This document shows positions 10,295 through 20,017 of a stretch of DNA of 64,000 bases, in pieces. The translations under genes were made by a program, and so were the position numbers. The stretch lies in assembly GCF_000801105.2 (NCBI RefSeq), contig NC_079515.1:6262001-6326000 (forward strand). Reading direction: 5' to 3'. Origin of the DNA: Raphanus sativus (Eukaryota; Streptophyta; Magnoliopsida; Brassicales; Brassicaceae). The notes beneath the pieces are model-generated. The model was not told the origin of the DNA, did no database searches, and worked only from the letters and a program-made list of their open reading frames with translations. Numbering within the stretch: position 1 is the stretch's first letter; every line of letters begins with the position of its first letter.

Positions 10295-12814
10295 ATGTTG
10301 AGCGATTATGGTATAACGGAGGAAGACATGGTAATCGAGGAAGCTCAGGGCTACCCGATATCTTACGCAAAGCTCTGTCGCGACTTCGATGCTTCTCCGT
10401 ACAGAAACGGTCCTCCTTTCACCTTCACGCCGTACATTCTGCAACACAACGAGGTAATATGATCCGAATCAATACATATTAGCCAAAACAGAAAATAAAC
10501 TCTTATCCGTTATGCGAATGATGTGTGTACTATTTGTTCTGAAGAGTTCAAGATGCAGAGAAGTAGATCAGATGTTCCCTGTAATTGATCCGAAAGCAAG
10601 ACCAACAACGAAACCTAAGATCTTCTTAAGTCTCCTATGGAAACAACTTAATCATCTAGGGTAAGGTCTTAGTCTCTCATCACACATTGAACCAAATTGC
10701 AATGAGTAACATTAGAGTCATATTGTTTTTGTAGCAATGCTGGGTTTGATCCGGCTGTTATTCGGATTGATCCGTATGGGAATGTTCTTTACTTCCACGC
10801 TGACTCAGCTTCTCCTCTCGCTTGGGGTTTTGATCATTGGTTCCCTCTCTCAAGTAAACATTTTTATATCTTTTAAGGTTATTGTTTTGTTGTCTGATTG
10901 ATTAATTAAAAAAAGCTTTTTGAATTTTTCTAGGAGGAGGTTTAACAGTACCAAGCAACTTAAGGATAGTCCAATGGCAAGCACGCAAGAACAAAAAAGG
11001 CAAACTCGAGTTCCTAGTACCATGGTGGGATCTTCAAGTTGGCATCTCAGTGAATCAGTTCCTGTCTATTTTCGCAGCTTCGAGTTCCGATTTCAAGAGG
11101 AGAGCGTTTTCATTCTTGTTCAAACAAGGTGAAAGCGAGGAACTTAACGGCTCGCAAACTGTTGACTCGCATAGTTTCCCACAGCATTTTGTTGAATCAA
11201 AAGAGAAGTGTGGACTTGCTTCAGCTGCGGTTGTTGTTTCAAGAAGAGAACCTTATGACCCTTCACTAGTGTTGAGGTCTCTCGATCCCAATCGTCAAAC
11301 ACCTGGTTAGTAGTACTATAATATATTATTTGCAAAGTGATTTAGCGGGACTTTTAAAAAATTACTTCGCAAATAATAGTATACTATTGCTTTCGGTTTT
11401 TCCGGTTATAGATATTTAAATACTTAGTTCTTTATTGCTAAACTGCAGCAAGGAAGATGAGAGTGGGTGCAATGAAAGAGAATGAGACTCCAGACTTGAT
11501 GAAGAATCCGTATCAAGCAATTGTTGCTGCTAGGGACTCACTGAGACACCGAGAGGAAGCACAGAATATGAGAGCTGAGATGAAGAAGTTAGATGAAGAG
11601 ATGAATGATTTGAAAAGAAAGAACAGCGAAGAGCAGGTAACCATACAGGAGCTGGAGAGTGAGCTGATTAAGCGGAGAAGAAGAGCTGAAAAGGGAAGGA
11701 GATTGGCAGAAGCTCAATGCTCGTATAGGAATACACTTGAGAAGATGATCCGTGATGCCATGCACCAGTAAGAAGAGATTCTTGATCTTCTACTCTATAT
11801 GTTTAGCTTCTTAGTGTTGTTATTTAACTTTTGTTTTGTTTTTGAAGGAGTGTTGTGTATAAGGAACAAGTGAGGTTAAACCAGGCTGCAAGTAGTGCAC
11901 TTATGGCGAGGTTAGAGGCGCAGAAGGCGATTTGTGATGGTTCGGAGAAAGAACTTCACAAGAAGTTTAAAGAAAGAGAGGAGCTGGAGAATCAGAATCA
12001 GGTGAGGCCTGAACTTGAGAAAGCAAGGAAAAGATCAAGATTTTTGCTGAAAGATGAAGATGACTTGCTGCTAGAAGATAGAGACAGTAAGTTGTCTTTA
12101 CATCTTCCTGGAACAAGCGAAGAAACGTCTTTGGAGTTGAGAGTTTGCTCTGGAGAAGAACATAAAGCAGCAGCTTCTGAGGCTGAAACTCAGAAGAAGC
12201 ATGGGGAGATAGAAGAGGTGGAAGAGGAGCAGAAGATTCAAGAGGTGTCTGAGAGGTCTCTGGTTGCGTTGGAAGAGAAGAGAGGCAGCAGAAGAAGCTT
12301 CAGAGCATTTCCTGTTTTCAAGGAACAAGAGATTGAGGAAGATGAGGAAAGCAGGAGAGAGCGAGGGAAAGGAAACGTTGAGAAATGGCTCCACATATTA
12401 CTTGACAACAACAACAAAACCAATCCACAGGATCTTCAAGCTGAAAGAAACAAGAAGATTGATGAAATGATAGAGAGACTAGACCACAAGTTCCCTCTGC
12501 TTAACAAAGTCAATGAAGAAGATGCTGTGGAGGAGGAAACAAGAACTGAAAGCTCACGTAGAAGCAGAATGAGTTTTGATCTGAAGAACACAACGCCAGA
12601 GAAGAAGAGTGGCAGAGATAAAGTGGTGAAGAGATCAGAGAGTGCACGAGCTTTCAGAAGGATTCCATCATCTCCATCACTCATCTTTGGAATGAAAATG
12701 GGACTTAATAAGAAGCCAGTTGTTTCAGGTCATGACGATGAGAATGAATACCTCGTTAAGAACAACTTCATCAAGTCATCTCTCCAAACAATCAAACGAG
12801 CTGTCAAATTCTAA
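10295..12814 (+). CDS. Plant-specific coiled-coil protein of unknown function
   Basis: I infer six exons with canonical sites: 10295-10453, 10545-10660, 10735-10853, 10934-11305, 11449-11767 and 11848-12814. They give 683 aa in a single consistent frame. The N-terminal 250 residues form a compact, Trp/Phe-rich conserved-looking region (GFDPAVIRIDPYGNVLYFHA, SPLAWGFDHWFP, FLVPWWDLQVG). This is followed by a long charged coiled coil (about residues 255-390), an acidic Glu-rich middle and a basic, Ser-rich C-terminus ending RAVKF. No signal peptide or membrane segment is evident. By position it would correspond to Arabidopsis At3g15550, which I recall only as an unknown protein. I do not assign a function; an intracellular scaffold is plausible from the coiled coil. 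Confidence 0.85.
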
Positions 12815-12931
12815 ACCAACATTTTTTTTCATTACATGGATTTGTTTTGGTTTGTGTACAAAAAAAAGACTTCCTTCCTTCCTCTATGTGTAATAATAAT
12901 TAATAACAGCTTGTTGTGTTGTTTTCAGTTT
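12815..12931. terminator. Short shared 3' region of convergent genes
   Basis: Only 117 bp separate the stop codons of the coiled-coil gene and the convergent NPH3 gene. The interval is T/A-rich with AATAATAATTAATAA near 12891-12905, which can serve as a polyadenylation signal region in plants. The two 3' UTRs probably overlap. Confidence 0.45.
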
Positions 12932-14829
12932 TCAAGACATTGATTTTCTCCACCTAGAAGGTGTCCTTCCTTTGACAAGCCTTGTCTTCATATTCCCTGG
13001 AGTCTGAGGTTCAAACCCTTCACCATTCTCACAGTTCCTCATCTCTTCAACGCTAACACTTCCTCTAATAGAAGGAGCTAACCCTAGCCTCTTCCACCTG
13101 AAAAACCCTTTACTCCCACCACTCTTCTTCTCCAAAAGCCTCTCAACCTGCAGATGCATTGCACTGCACTCGCTCTGCAGCCTCGCCACATCCTCTCTGA
13201 GCCTCTTTATCTCTGCTTGCTGAACGTTCATCTCGCGTTTGGACAAGCACCTCGCTCCTCCTGCAGAGCCTTGCTCAAAGTAATGTGAGCCAGAAGGGTT
13301 CGTTGGACTCCTCGTCAAGCTACCACTCCAGTCAACGTGACGGCTTAGCTTTGTCTGCTCGGTGAACAGCACTCTGATGATTGCTCTCACCGGTAGACGA
13401 TCGTTCTGTGCTGCGTGGAGAGCTGCTTCTGGTGAGAGCTTTCTGCTATCAATGAGTCTGCAGAGTTCCTTCCTTTCTTGCTTCAACACCTGAGGATGAG
13501 CCTGTCATTCAATTGAGTGAGTCTCAAGAAATTAATCTCCATTCCATAGTTTAAAGCTTCAAATACTATGGCAAATTTCTAAAATAAATCTTTTGAAAAT
13601 TTTCAAAGTTAGCACCCAATGATAAAAAAGTCCCAAAATGGCATCCATCTAATTAGAGAAAAAATAATAAATTACTCTAACTCTTAAACATAATCTCAGT
13701 CACAGCGCCTAAATATTAAACTTTAAACCCAAATCCAAATATAAAATATATATTTGTTTTTTTAATCTTTAATAAACATTTTCATAATGTTTTTGTTTCT
13801 TCAAAATGTAAGATATTTTGACTAATCGATATAATTTTTAACTTTAGAAAACCGTTTAACCTGTTAGATTTTGCAATTTCTTTTTGTAATTGATTAAGTG
13901 AAAGATGATTTTTCTTTGAGATGCTTTAACCCAAAACATCATACACATCATGAAACAGAGGGAGTACTAATTTGGAAATTTGTTTCTCGTGTATGTTAAT
14001 TTTGTCATTAAAATTTTGATTTTCTGCTATTAAATTGATTTTTTCTTAATGCTAGTACCTTGAGGTATGTGTCAATGGCACGGTACAAGCCATCCTCCGT
14101 GGTACGAGCATAGCTAGGGAGAGCTTCAATAAGTGAAACAAACTCCGGTAGAGTCAAGCCACCGTCAAGGGCGGCTTCAGCCAAGTAAGAGTCAACAAGC
14201 TTAGCCACTTTAACTAAAGCCGCACCGGTTTTAACACCTTCACTATCCAATCCAACGAACTTCTTTACGAGACGAGTCACGAGCCCAACGTCGAGCAAAG
14301 TCTTAGACGTGTGGCTGAAGGAAGGTATCATGAGCTCCTTGAGCGAGGCCTGGTCCAGCTGCCACGCCACTCTGTTCTCGAGCTCCGTCAAGTAGTTAGG
14401 ATTCGCTCCGACCATCTTCGCCGTCCTGAGGAGACGGAGGAGGAAGTTGCAGGGAACGGAGTCTTTCTCCGGCGGGAGGATTCCGATTAGGGTTTCGACG
14501 AAAAAACGTTTCTTCATTACAGAGGCCGTGACGCTTTCCGTCTGTGGTGGTGGTGGTGGTGGTGGTGTGGTGATGGCGGAGACGTTGCCGGAGAGATCGG
14601 GGAGCCATTTGGAAGCGTAGTGAGCGATGATGGAGCCGATGAGGTCTGGTCGGATGCCTTTGGATTTGATGCCGGTGATGGTCTTGACGAAGTAGTTCAT
14701 GTCTTGGATACAAGCTTCGTCGAAACAAGAGTAGTACTCCATGTCTTCTCCGGTGAACTTTTCTTGGTCATGATGCGACGGTTGGTTGCCGGAGATGGTG
14801 ACGGGTTCAGGCGAAGGGGATTTCTTCAT
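12932..14829 (-). CDS. NPH3-domain protein lacking a BTB domain
   Basis: Two exons, 14829-14059 and 13489-12932, are joined with GT-AG sites and no frame change to give 442 aa. The NPH3 family domain spans most of the protein: the early block DMEYYSCFDEACIQDMNYFV, then FFVETLIGILPPEKDSVPCN, LENRVAWQLDQASLKELMIP, and DGLYRAIDTYLK, which meets the intron. It continues with RKLSPEAALHAAQNDRLPVR. The N-terminal BTB/POZ domain of classical NPH3/RPT2 proteins is absent, and the length of about 440-455 aa matches the BTB-less subgroup of At3g15570/At1g52770. Family members act in blue-light and auxin-related signalling at the plasma membrane, but the role of this subgroup is not established. A run of seven prolines follows residue 85. 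The C-terminus is basic. Confidence 0.9.
13880..13967. mobile_element. Stowaway-like remnant in the NPH3 intron
   Basis: The intron of the NPH3 gene contains GAAACAGAGGGAGTA at about 13953-13967, the reverse complement of a Stowaway terminus. The partner terminus is not clear within the AT-rich intron, so I mark only the recognisable end. Confidence 0.4.
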
Positions 14830-15982
14830 TTAGATTCGTGTTCTGTTCCACCGTGAGCTCGAAGTTCACTGTGGTAGAATGGTTTCTTATAAAAGGGACC
14901 ATATAATAGTTCCAAGAAAGTGTTTGATTGAATGGTCTTTTTACATTTTCCTATGATTTTTCGTTTTTTTTTTGCTCGAAAGGCTCTCTTCACAGAGCGT
15001 AATCATGACTTGGCGCAAGACTCCTAAATAAAAAACAAAGTTTTGGATTAATGTACCAGTGTTACAAAAATAAAGGATTAATGTACCATTACTTTGCATT
15101 TTTTAATATTGATTCACTAATTACTATTGTATATGCATAAGGAACCCACGACAAATCAAACATGATTTAAAAATGATAAAAAGTTTTGTAAAAGTATTTT
15201 CTTTTTGGGTCGGCAAGATAAAGTACGTACATGATCTTATGTTTAGAGGATTGAGAGCCTGTGGAGGAAGATAGAGATAAGAGAAGGATGAAGACAAAAT
15301 CAACCCCTCTTGATTTGCCTCAGATATTATATATATATTATATATAATGTAATATATAGTACAAAGGGAATATAATCAATGCATAGATGTGTCTCTACGA
15401 CGATAATGGTAATTGTATGCTAGTGATGTCGATATATTACCAGGTACAGTAAACGATTTTCACAGTATTTGTTTGGTTTCGGCTTTAGTGTCAACTAAAC
15501 TTCAACGTTTAAATTAAGTTTGGTGGAGAATTACTTTATAAGGGATCATTGTTTAACGAATTTTTAGACAGTTACGGTTTTGGGTATGTGAAAAAGGAAC
15601 TCAACAGTTTATAACACATGAAGTACATTCGTGAATGACTGCAAGTTTGACTGTGAAAAGAAACTAACGAGATAAGCTTATAGTATGTATTGAGCTAAAA
15701 AGGACAAATAAATCATAGTCTCTCTGTTTCGATCTTTTGTATTGTAGTATCTTTCTCTCCATGTGGTTTATGAATGGTCCCGTTTTCGAATAATCGTGAT
15801 AATGCAGCTTGTCTTATCGCAACCATACGTACATGGCGAAATAAGATTCTTTCTATCTAGCTTTTCTTTTTGTTCTCATTGCACACTCACATTACGATTG
15901 TGATGACACACCGACCGATTTGTCTCGTTGAATGGTCTGGGCTTTGATGTTCTTTGGGGTTTGGCCCACTAACTTGACTTAC
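14830..15982. other. Upstream region of the NPH3 gene and spacer
   Basis: No gene is apparent. The first 200 bp should hold the NPH3 leader and promoter. A short tandem-like phrase, GGATTAATGTACCA, appears at about 15045 and 15074. An (AT)-rich palindrome-like tract lies at 15328-15360. Confidence 0.4.
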
Positions 15983-16287
15983 TTGTTTGTTACAAAGTAG
16001 TTGTTCAAATGCTGGGATTCCCGACAGAGAAATATACAAGCATTAACCATGATGATAAATGTGAGACTTTGAAGGCTTGAACAATGTATATATAGTAAAG
16101 GTGATACCATTGTGCAGTCATCTAATGGGATACAATATATTTGCAAGGACCAAACAAGCTGTACTTGCCTACCTGGCGACACCTTAGTGAAGATGTTCTG
16201 CAGGGCACTCACGTATGCAGTTGCTACAATAAGAGTATGCTGAAGCCAGCAAGATGCGGTAGGGATGGACTGACTGGGGTGTCGGAT
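15983..16287 (-). pseudogene. Exon-like fragments of an unrecognised gene
   Basis: On the minus strand a 115-nt open stretch (16287-16173) lies between a good acceptor (TTTTTCTGCCTAG) and a good donor (GTAGGCAAGT). It reads IRHPSQSIPTASCWLQHTLI followed by VATAYVSALQNIFTKVSP. A second exon-like piece (16011-15983) follows an acceptor CCCAG and ends at a consensus donor GTAAGT. It joins in frame to read AFEQLLCNKQ. I do not recognise the protein. No convincing start or end is seen, so this looks like part of a broken gene or a captured fragment. Base composition is richer in GC than the surroundings. Confidence 0.35.
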
Positions 16288-16312
16288 CTAGGCAGAAAAA
16301 CCTCAGCCATAA

Positions 16313-16969
16313 TTGTTAAAAAATGTACAAGCTCATTGTGATCATTATCGTAGTTGTCCCAAATAATGTCAGAGAAATCGCCCAAAAGATAGGATGAGTA
16401 CTTGTTCAGGCTAGGGATTTGCGAGTGTGTGTGATCATCTCACATGAATTCATGGTCAGAAAATAGAACCATACGAGAGACCTGGACTTGGGTGATAAGA
16501 AGTGTTAATCTGTACCTTGAGCTTTGGTTTCATGTAACATGAACAAGATTGATACTAGTAATTACACTTGCCTTCTTCCACAGTGTTTTATCATCTTCTT
16601 CCTATTTTTGTTCATAGTTTCATGAACCATCTCAAGTCTTTTACATTAGAAAACCAAAATCTTTTAAACTCTTATGTATGTAAAATGAAAGCCTGACAAG
16701 AACATACTAACGAACTCCAAAGGTAAGTGCAAAAACTCTTCCCCTGGGAACACAAAAGAAGAGTGATGACAAAGAGAGCGTTTTGGTGGAAAAATACTTT
16801 ATTGGAATTGCGATTATGGTAGAAATTGTTTACAGATGAACCAAGTCTCAAGGGGTAAAAACAAGCAGTACTCAACAACATAAGCTTACAAGCTCGTATG
16901 AAGTAGTGAAACAAGAACAGCTTATGAAGAAAGAAGTGTATATGTACAAGCATGGTTTGGTGTATCAAA
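16313..16969. other. 3' flank of ATG8i and spacer
   Basis: No protein gene is assigned. The first 200-300 bp below 16970 should be the ATG8i 3' UTR. The segment 16400-16560 has moderately high sequence complexity. It contains an ATGAAACCAAAGCTCAAG|GTACAG phrase on the minus strand that could be another exon remnant, but the support is weak. Confidence 0.3.
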
Positions 16970-17725
16970 TCAACCAAAGGTTTTCTCACTGCTGTAGCAC
17001 ATGTAAACGAATCCATCTTCGTCTTTGTAAGTTTCGTAGACGGAGTCCATCAGAGCAGCTGCAGATAGAGAGAGAGAGAGAGAGAGAGAGATGGTTAATA
17101 AAATAACAACTAAAGCCTTAGGAGAAAGCAAGAAACGCTCGCTCACCAGTTTGAGGGAGAGTGTTGTTGACGAAGACGAACAAGGCTTTGCCAGGAGACA
17201 AGTGCAACCTAGCACTCAAGATGTATATGAATTGTCCAACCGACATATCTCGTGGAACCAGAAACCTAAACAGTTCAAACACAAACCACTCCAACATCAT
17301 CTCATCTCTACCACAACATTAAAAAAAAAAAAAAAAAAACAGTGTTCATATTTGAAATTAATTTACTTCTTTTTCTCGATTGCAGGCAGATCGGTTTTAG
17401 AATACTTCTCAGCAATCACCTGCAAAAAACATTTGAATTCCAAAAATAATTTCAGAGGATTAATTGAATTGGATTGAATGATGAATAAATAAATATCTTC
17501 GGAATAAGTGACGAGAAGGTTAGAATAAGACTTACAGGAATCCGAGTAGGGTACTTGGCGATGATCTCCCTCGATTCCGCGAGCCTTTCATCTGCAACGA
17601 TAATATAGAGATGGGGTCGATTTAGTAATTTTCAATAAACCAGGAAGAATCCATTAGCAGATCGAGATCGATCGTGAATAAAATAGCCACGAACCCAACG
17701 TCAATTCTTCCTTGAATGATTTCAT
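16970..17725 (-). CDS. ATG8I: Autophagy-related ubiquitin-like protein ATG8i
   Basis: Five exons are inferred: 17725-17695, 17591-17536, 17419-17367, 17265-17147 and 17058-16970, giving 115 aa in one frame. The protein is a clear ATG8: [10 protein letters not shown], then [40 protein letters not shown], and [14 protein letters not shown] at the C-terminus. ATG8 is conjugated to phosphatidylethanolamine through its C-terminal glycine and decorates autophagosomes, recruiting cargo receptors and ATG machinery. The reading frame stops right after that glycine, as in ATG8h/ATG8i, so ATG4 need not trim a tail before conjugation. The start codon was chosen by family length and the strong exon-1 match. 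The polypyrimidine tract of the last intron is a CT microsatellite. Position matches Arabidopsis At3g15580. Confidence 0.95.
17067..17091. repeat. (AG)n microsatellite acting as polypyrimidine tract
   Basis: About 12 AG units lie directly upstream (on the minus strand, as CT) of the acceptor ATCTGCAG of the last ATG8i exon, which begins at 17058. The repeat therefore supplies the polypyrimidine tract. Length variation could affect splicing. Confidence 0.85.
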
Positions 17726-17877
17726 CTTCATCTTCCACTCTACACCACCGCGGACACCGATTTCTTCCTCGTTCCGCTTCAGCGTTTTACCCTTTTATCG
17801 ATAGAGACAAAGTCAACACGATTAAAAAGTTTTAAAATTTAAATATATTTTAGCGACCATTATAAGCAAACATCAAA

Positions 17878-17882
17878 GCGGG

Positions 17883-17925
<43 letters not shown>

Positions 17926-17949
17926 GCGTGTTCGTTCACGCTCACCGCA
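17878..17949 (+). tRNA. tRNA-Phe (GAA) with a shortened T-loop
   Basis: The gene starts GCGGGGATAGCTCAGTTGGG and has the anticodon loop CTGAAGA with GAA anticodon. It ends CTCACCGCA, matching plant nuclear tRNA-Phe almost throughout. The T-arm reads GCGTG-TTCGTT-CACGC. The loop has six bases where seven are standard, so the usual TTCGATC is changed and one base is lost. The total is 72 nt rather than 73. A T7 run at 17959-17965 provides an RNA polymerase III terminator. The A and B boxes are otherwise present, but the altered B-box 3' half may weaken transcription and folding. It could be a pseudo-tRNA. It lies 153 bp upstream of the ATG8i start, on the opposite strand. Confidence 0.85.
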
Positions 17950-17958
17950 AATTGCCTA

Positions 17959-17965
17959 TTTTTTT
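17959..17965 (+). terminator. Pol III T-run after tRNA-Phe
   Basis: A run of seven T residues begins 10 nt after the tRNA 3' end, the standard RNA polymerase III termination signal. Confidence 0.75.
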
Positions 17966-18050
17966 AAAAAAAAATTTTGAACCGGTTTTCTATTTAGGTT
18001 ACGCTGGTTTCAGTTGATTCGATTTGGTTTGCTTCTCAATATTAAAAATC

Positions 18051-18092
18051 TAAACTAGATTAGGACCCGCCCTAAAAAGCGGAAATTGATTT
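18051..18092 (-). mobile_element. Helitron 3' terminus (minus orientation)
   Basis: On the minus strand the segment reads CCGCTTTTTAGGGCGGGTCC then TAATCTAG followed by T. This is the GC-rich hairpin plus CTAG end typical of Brassicaceae Helitrons, which insert between A and T. I could not place the matching 5' TC end to the right, so the body (AT-rich, 18090 to perhaps 18700) is undefined. Confidence 0.6.
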
Positions 18093-18712
18093 GTCAAATT
18101 TCAATTAATAATATATGGTATATATAATATGTGTATATAATATTATATATATTTTGTGTAACATTTATATATATATACATAGGTTAGACATATATATAAT
18201 ATTTTATTAAATATATATAGAATTTAATAATGTTATAATTTGTGTTGTACTTGTTATTAGTTTGTATTTAATCTTCTTTTATTTTTAGTATAATAATTTG
18301 CCTTGTCACACCTTTTACCTTTTAACTTATACACATAGTTATGTCTTTTTTCAAAAAAAAAACTTATACACATAGTCTCGTAAAATGTAATATATAAAAA
18401 AAACATATTTAAAAAATCTACTGACCATATGCCACCATTGTTTGGTTGTTTGAACAAAAAAAAATCATGTTCTTGTATAACTGTGTATATTGTGATATGA
18501 TGTAGGTGAAGAGTAAATATATGTAAGTAAAGTTAGTGATACGAACATGAGCCTATGTTGGTCTATGCCACAATTATTTGGTTTTTGGAAGATCAATGAG
18601 CATAAGCATACACGGTCTTTGTATGTTTACGTTGTAAATGAGTCAGATATTTTTTCTCTTATGTCTGGAATGATATAGAACTCGTTGATTTAAGAGTGGT
18701 TCAGTTTTATAT
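18093..18712. other. AT-rich stretch, probable Helitron body
   Basis: No gene is seen. Microsatellite-like TATATA tracts occur at 18120-18220. A short direct repeat CTTATACACATAGT appears near 18327 and 18362. Confidence 0.4.
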
Positions 18713-18720
18713 GATCTAAT

Positions 18721-19363
18721 TAGGGCTGGGCAAAAAATTCGAACCCGAAAAACCGAACCGAACCCGATCCAAAAAAGTAGCACCGAACCCGAACCAAAAT
18801 TGATTAAATATCCGAACGGATTCAAAATTTCGGTATTTAAAGAACCGAAACCGAACCCTATCCAAACCGAAATATTTTGAAGTATCCGAAATAAATTTAT
18901 ATACTTGAATACATACATTATTTTTATATATAATGTATATTAAAAATATTAAAAATATATAAGATACCTTTTAATTTTCCAAAATACTCGGAAAATATAT
19001 GCAAATAGTCAAAAGTAAATGTTTAAAATAGCTAAAATATACTGAAAACACCAAAATAGTTAAATATCTATTGATTCTTTATCCAAATATTCAAAGAAAA
19101 CTAATTTATGTGTTAAATTAAGGTATTTTGGCATATATGTTATGAAAATTTATATGTAATATATTATCTTTCTTATAGATTTTGAAAATTTAAAGTATAT
19201 AATAAATTTTGAAAATTTAAAAACATTTTAAATGGGTTATCCGAACCCGAACAGAACCCGTAAAGATCCGAACCGAACCCGAACCGAAATTTAAAAATAT
19301 CCGAATGGAGCTGAAATCTTTGACCCCGAAAACCCGAAACCCGAATGGACTGAACCTAAACCC
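18721..19363. mobile_element. hAT-like MITE with 8-bp target duplication
   Basis: The left end is TAGGGCTGGGCAAAAAATTC. The right end is AACCTAAACCC. GATCTAAT flanks both sides (18713-18720 and 19364-19371). The interior begins and ends with runs of CCGAACC-like repeats, the same composition as the element at 51229-52068. An 8-bp duplication and TAGGG terminus fit the hAT superfamily. It is non-coding and 643 bp long. The right terminus has lost its perfect complementarity. Confidence 0.65.
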
Positions 19364-19371
19364 GATCTAAT

Positions 19372-20017
19372 TATATTAAGAGATTAACCAAAAATATTAT
19401 AAAAGTATTACTGGTTAGGTTTAACTAATCTATGTTGGTTAAGATTTGGTTTAATTTAAGTTGGTAGGTTGCATTGTATAGGAAACATCATATATTCTAG
19501 CAACAATTATGAAAGAGTCCAAAATTTAAATGAGAATTTCGAATAGTAGATAATCCCTAAATTAATAGATTAGATATTTAGATATTTAGCAGCCCAGTTC
19601 CTGTCAATCTCTTCTTTCCAAACTCGTGAACACTCCGACATCTCTAATTTTTGTTGTTTTTTTTTGTCATTAAAGAAATTAAAATTCAGTTTCCAGTCAA
19701 AACGACGTGGGGATTAAGCAACAAACGAAACAAGAAGAGCCACCACTAGGTGCATAAGCATTCAAAAGAAAGTAATAGAGAGAACGATGAACCAGGATGA
19801 TAGTAACAACGAACCAGTCTTCAAGGACTTAAATTTTTGTTGTCTTGAATACAATTAACACAAAACATAAATTACACAAACACAACTTGATAAGAAATTT
19901 TGATTTCAAGGAAAACGAATCCTCTGTTTCTTATCCCCTAAGCTTCGCATAATTAATTTTAAAAAAAAAACACTCAGCAAAGCTCAATTTAACACAAGAT
20001 AACTAGCTAAGGGTCAT
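19372..20017. other. Spacer and 3' flank of the PPR gene
   Basis: No gene is apparent. The last 200 bp should hold the PPR 3' UTR. Nothing else stands out. Confidence 0.4.

Noticed and set aside
12098..12684. Minus-strand Leu-rich open frames
   Set aside because: They are antisense of the charged coiled-coil exon 6; the composition is a mirror of Lys/Glu codons.
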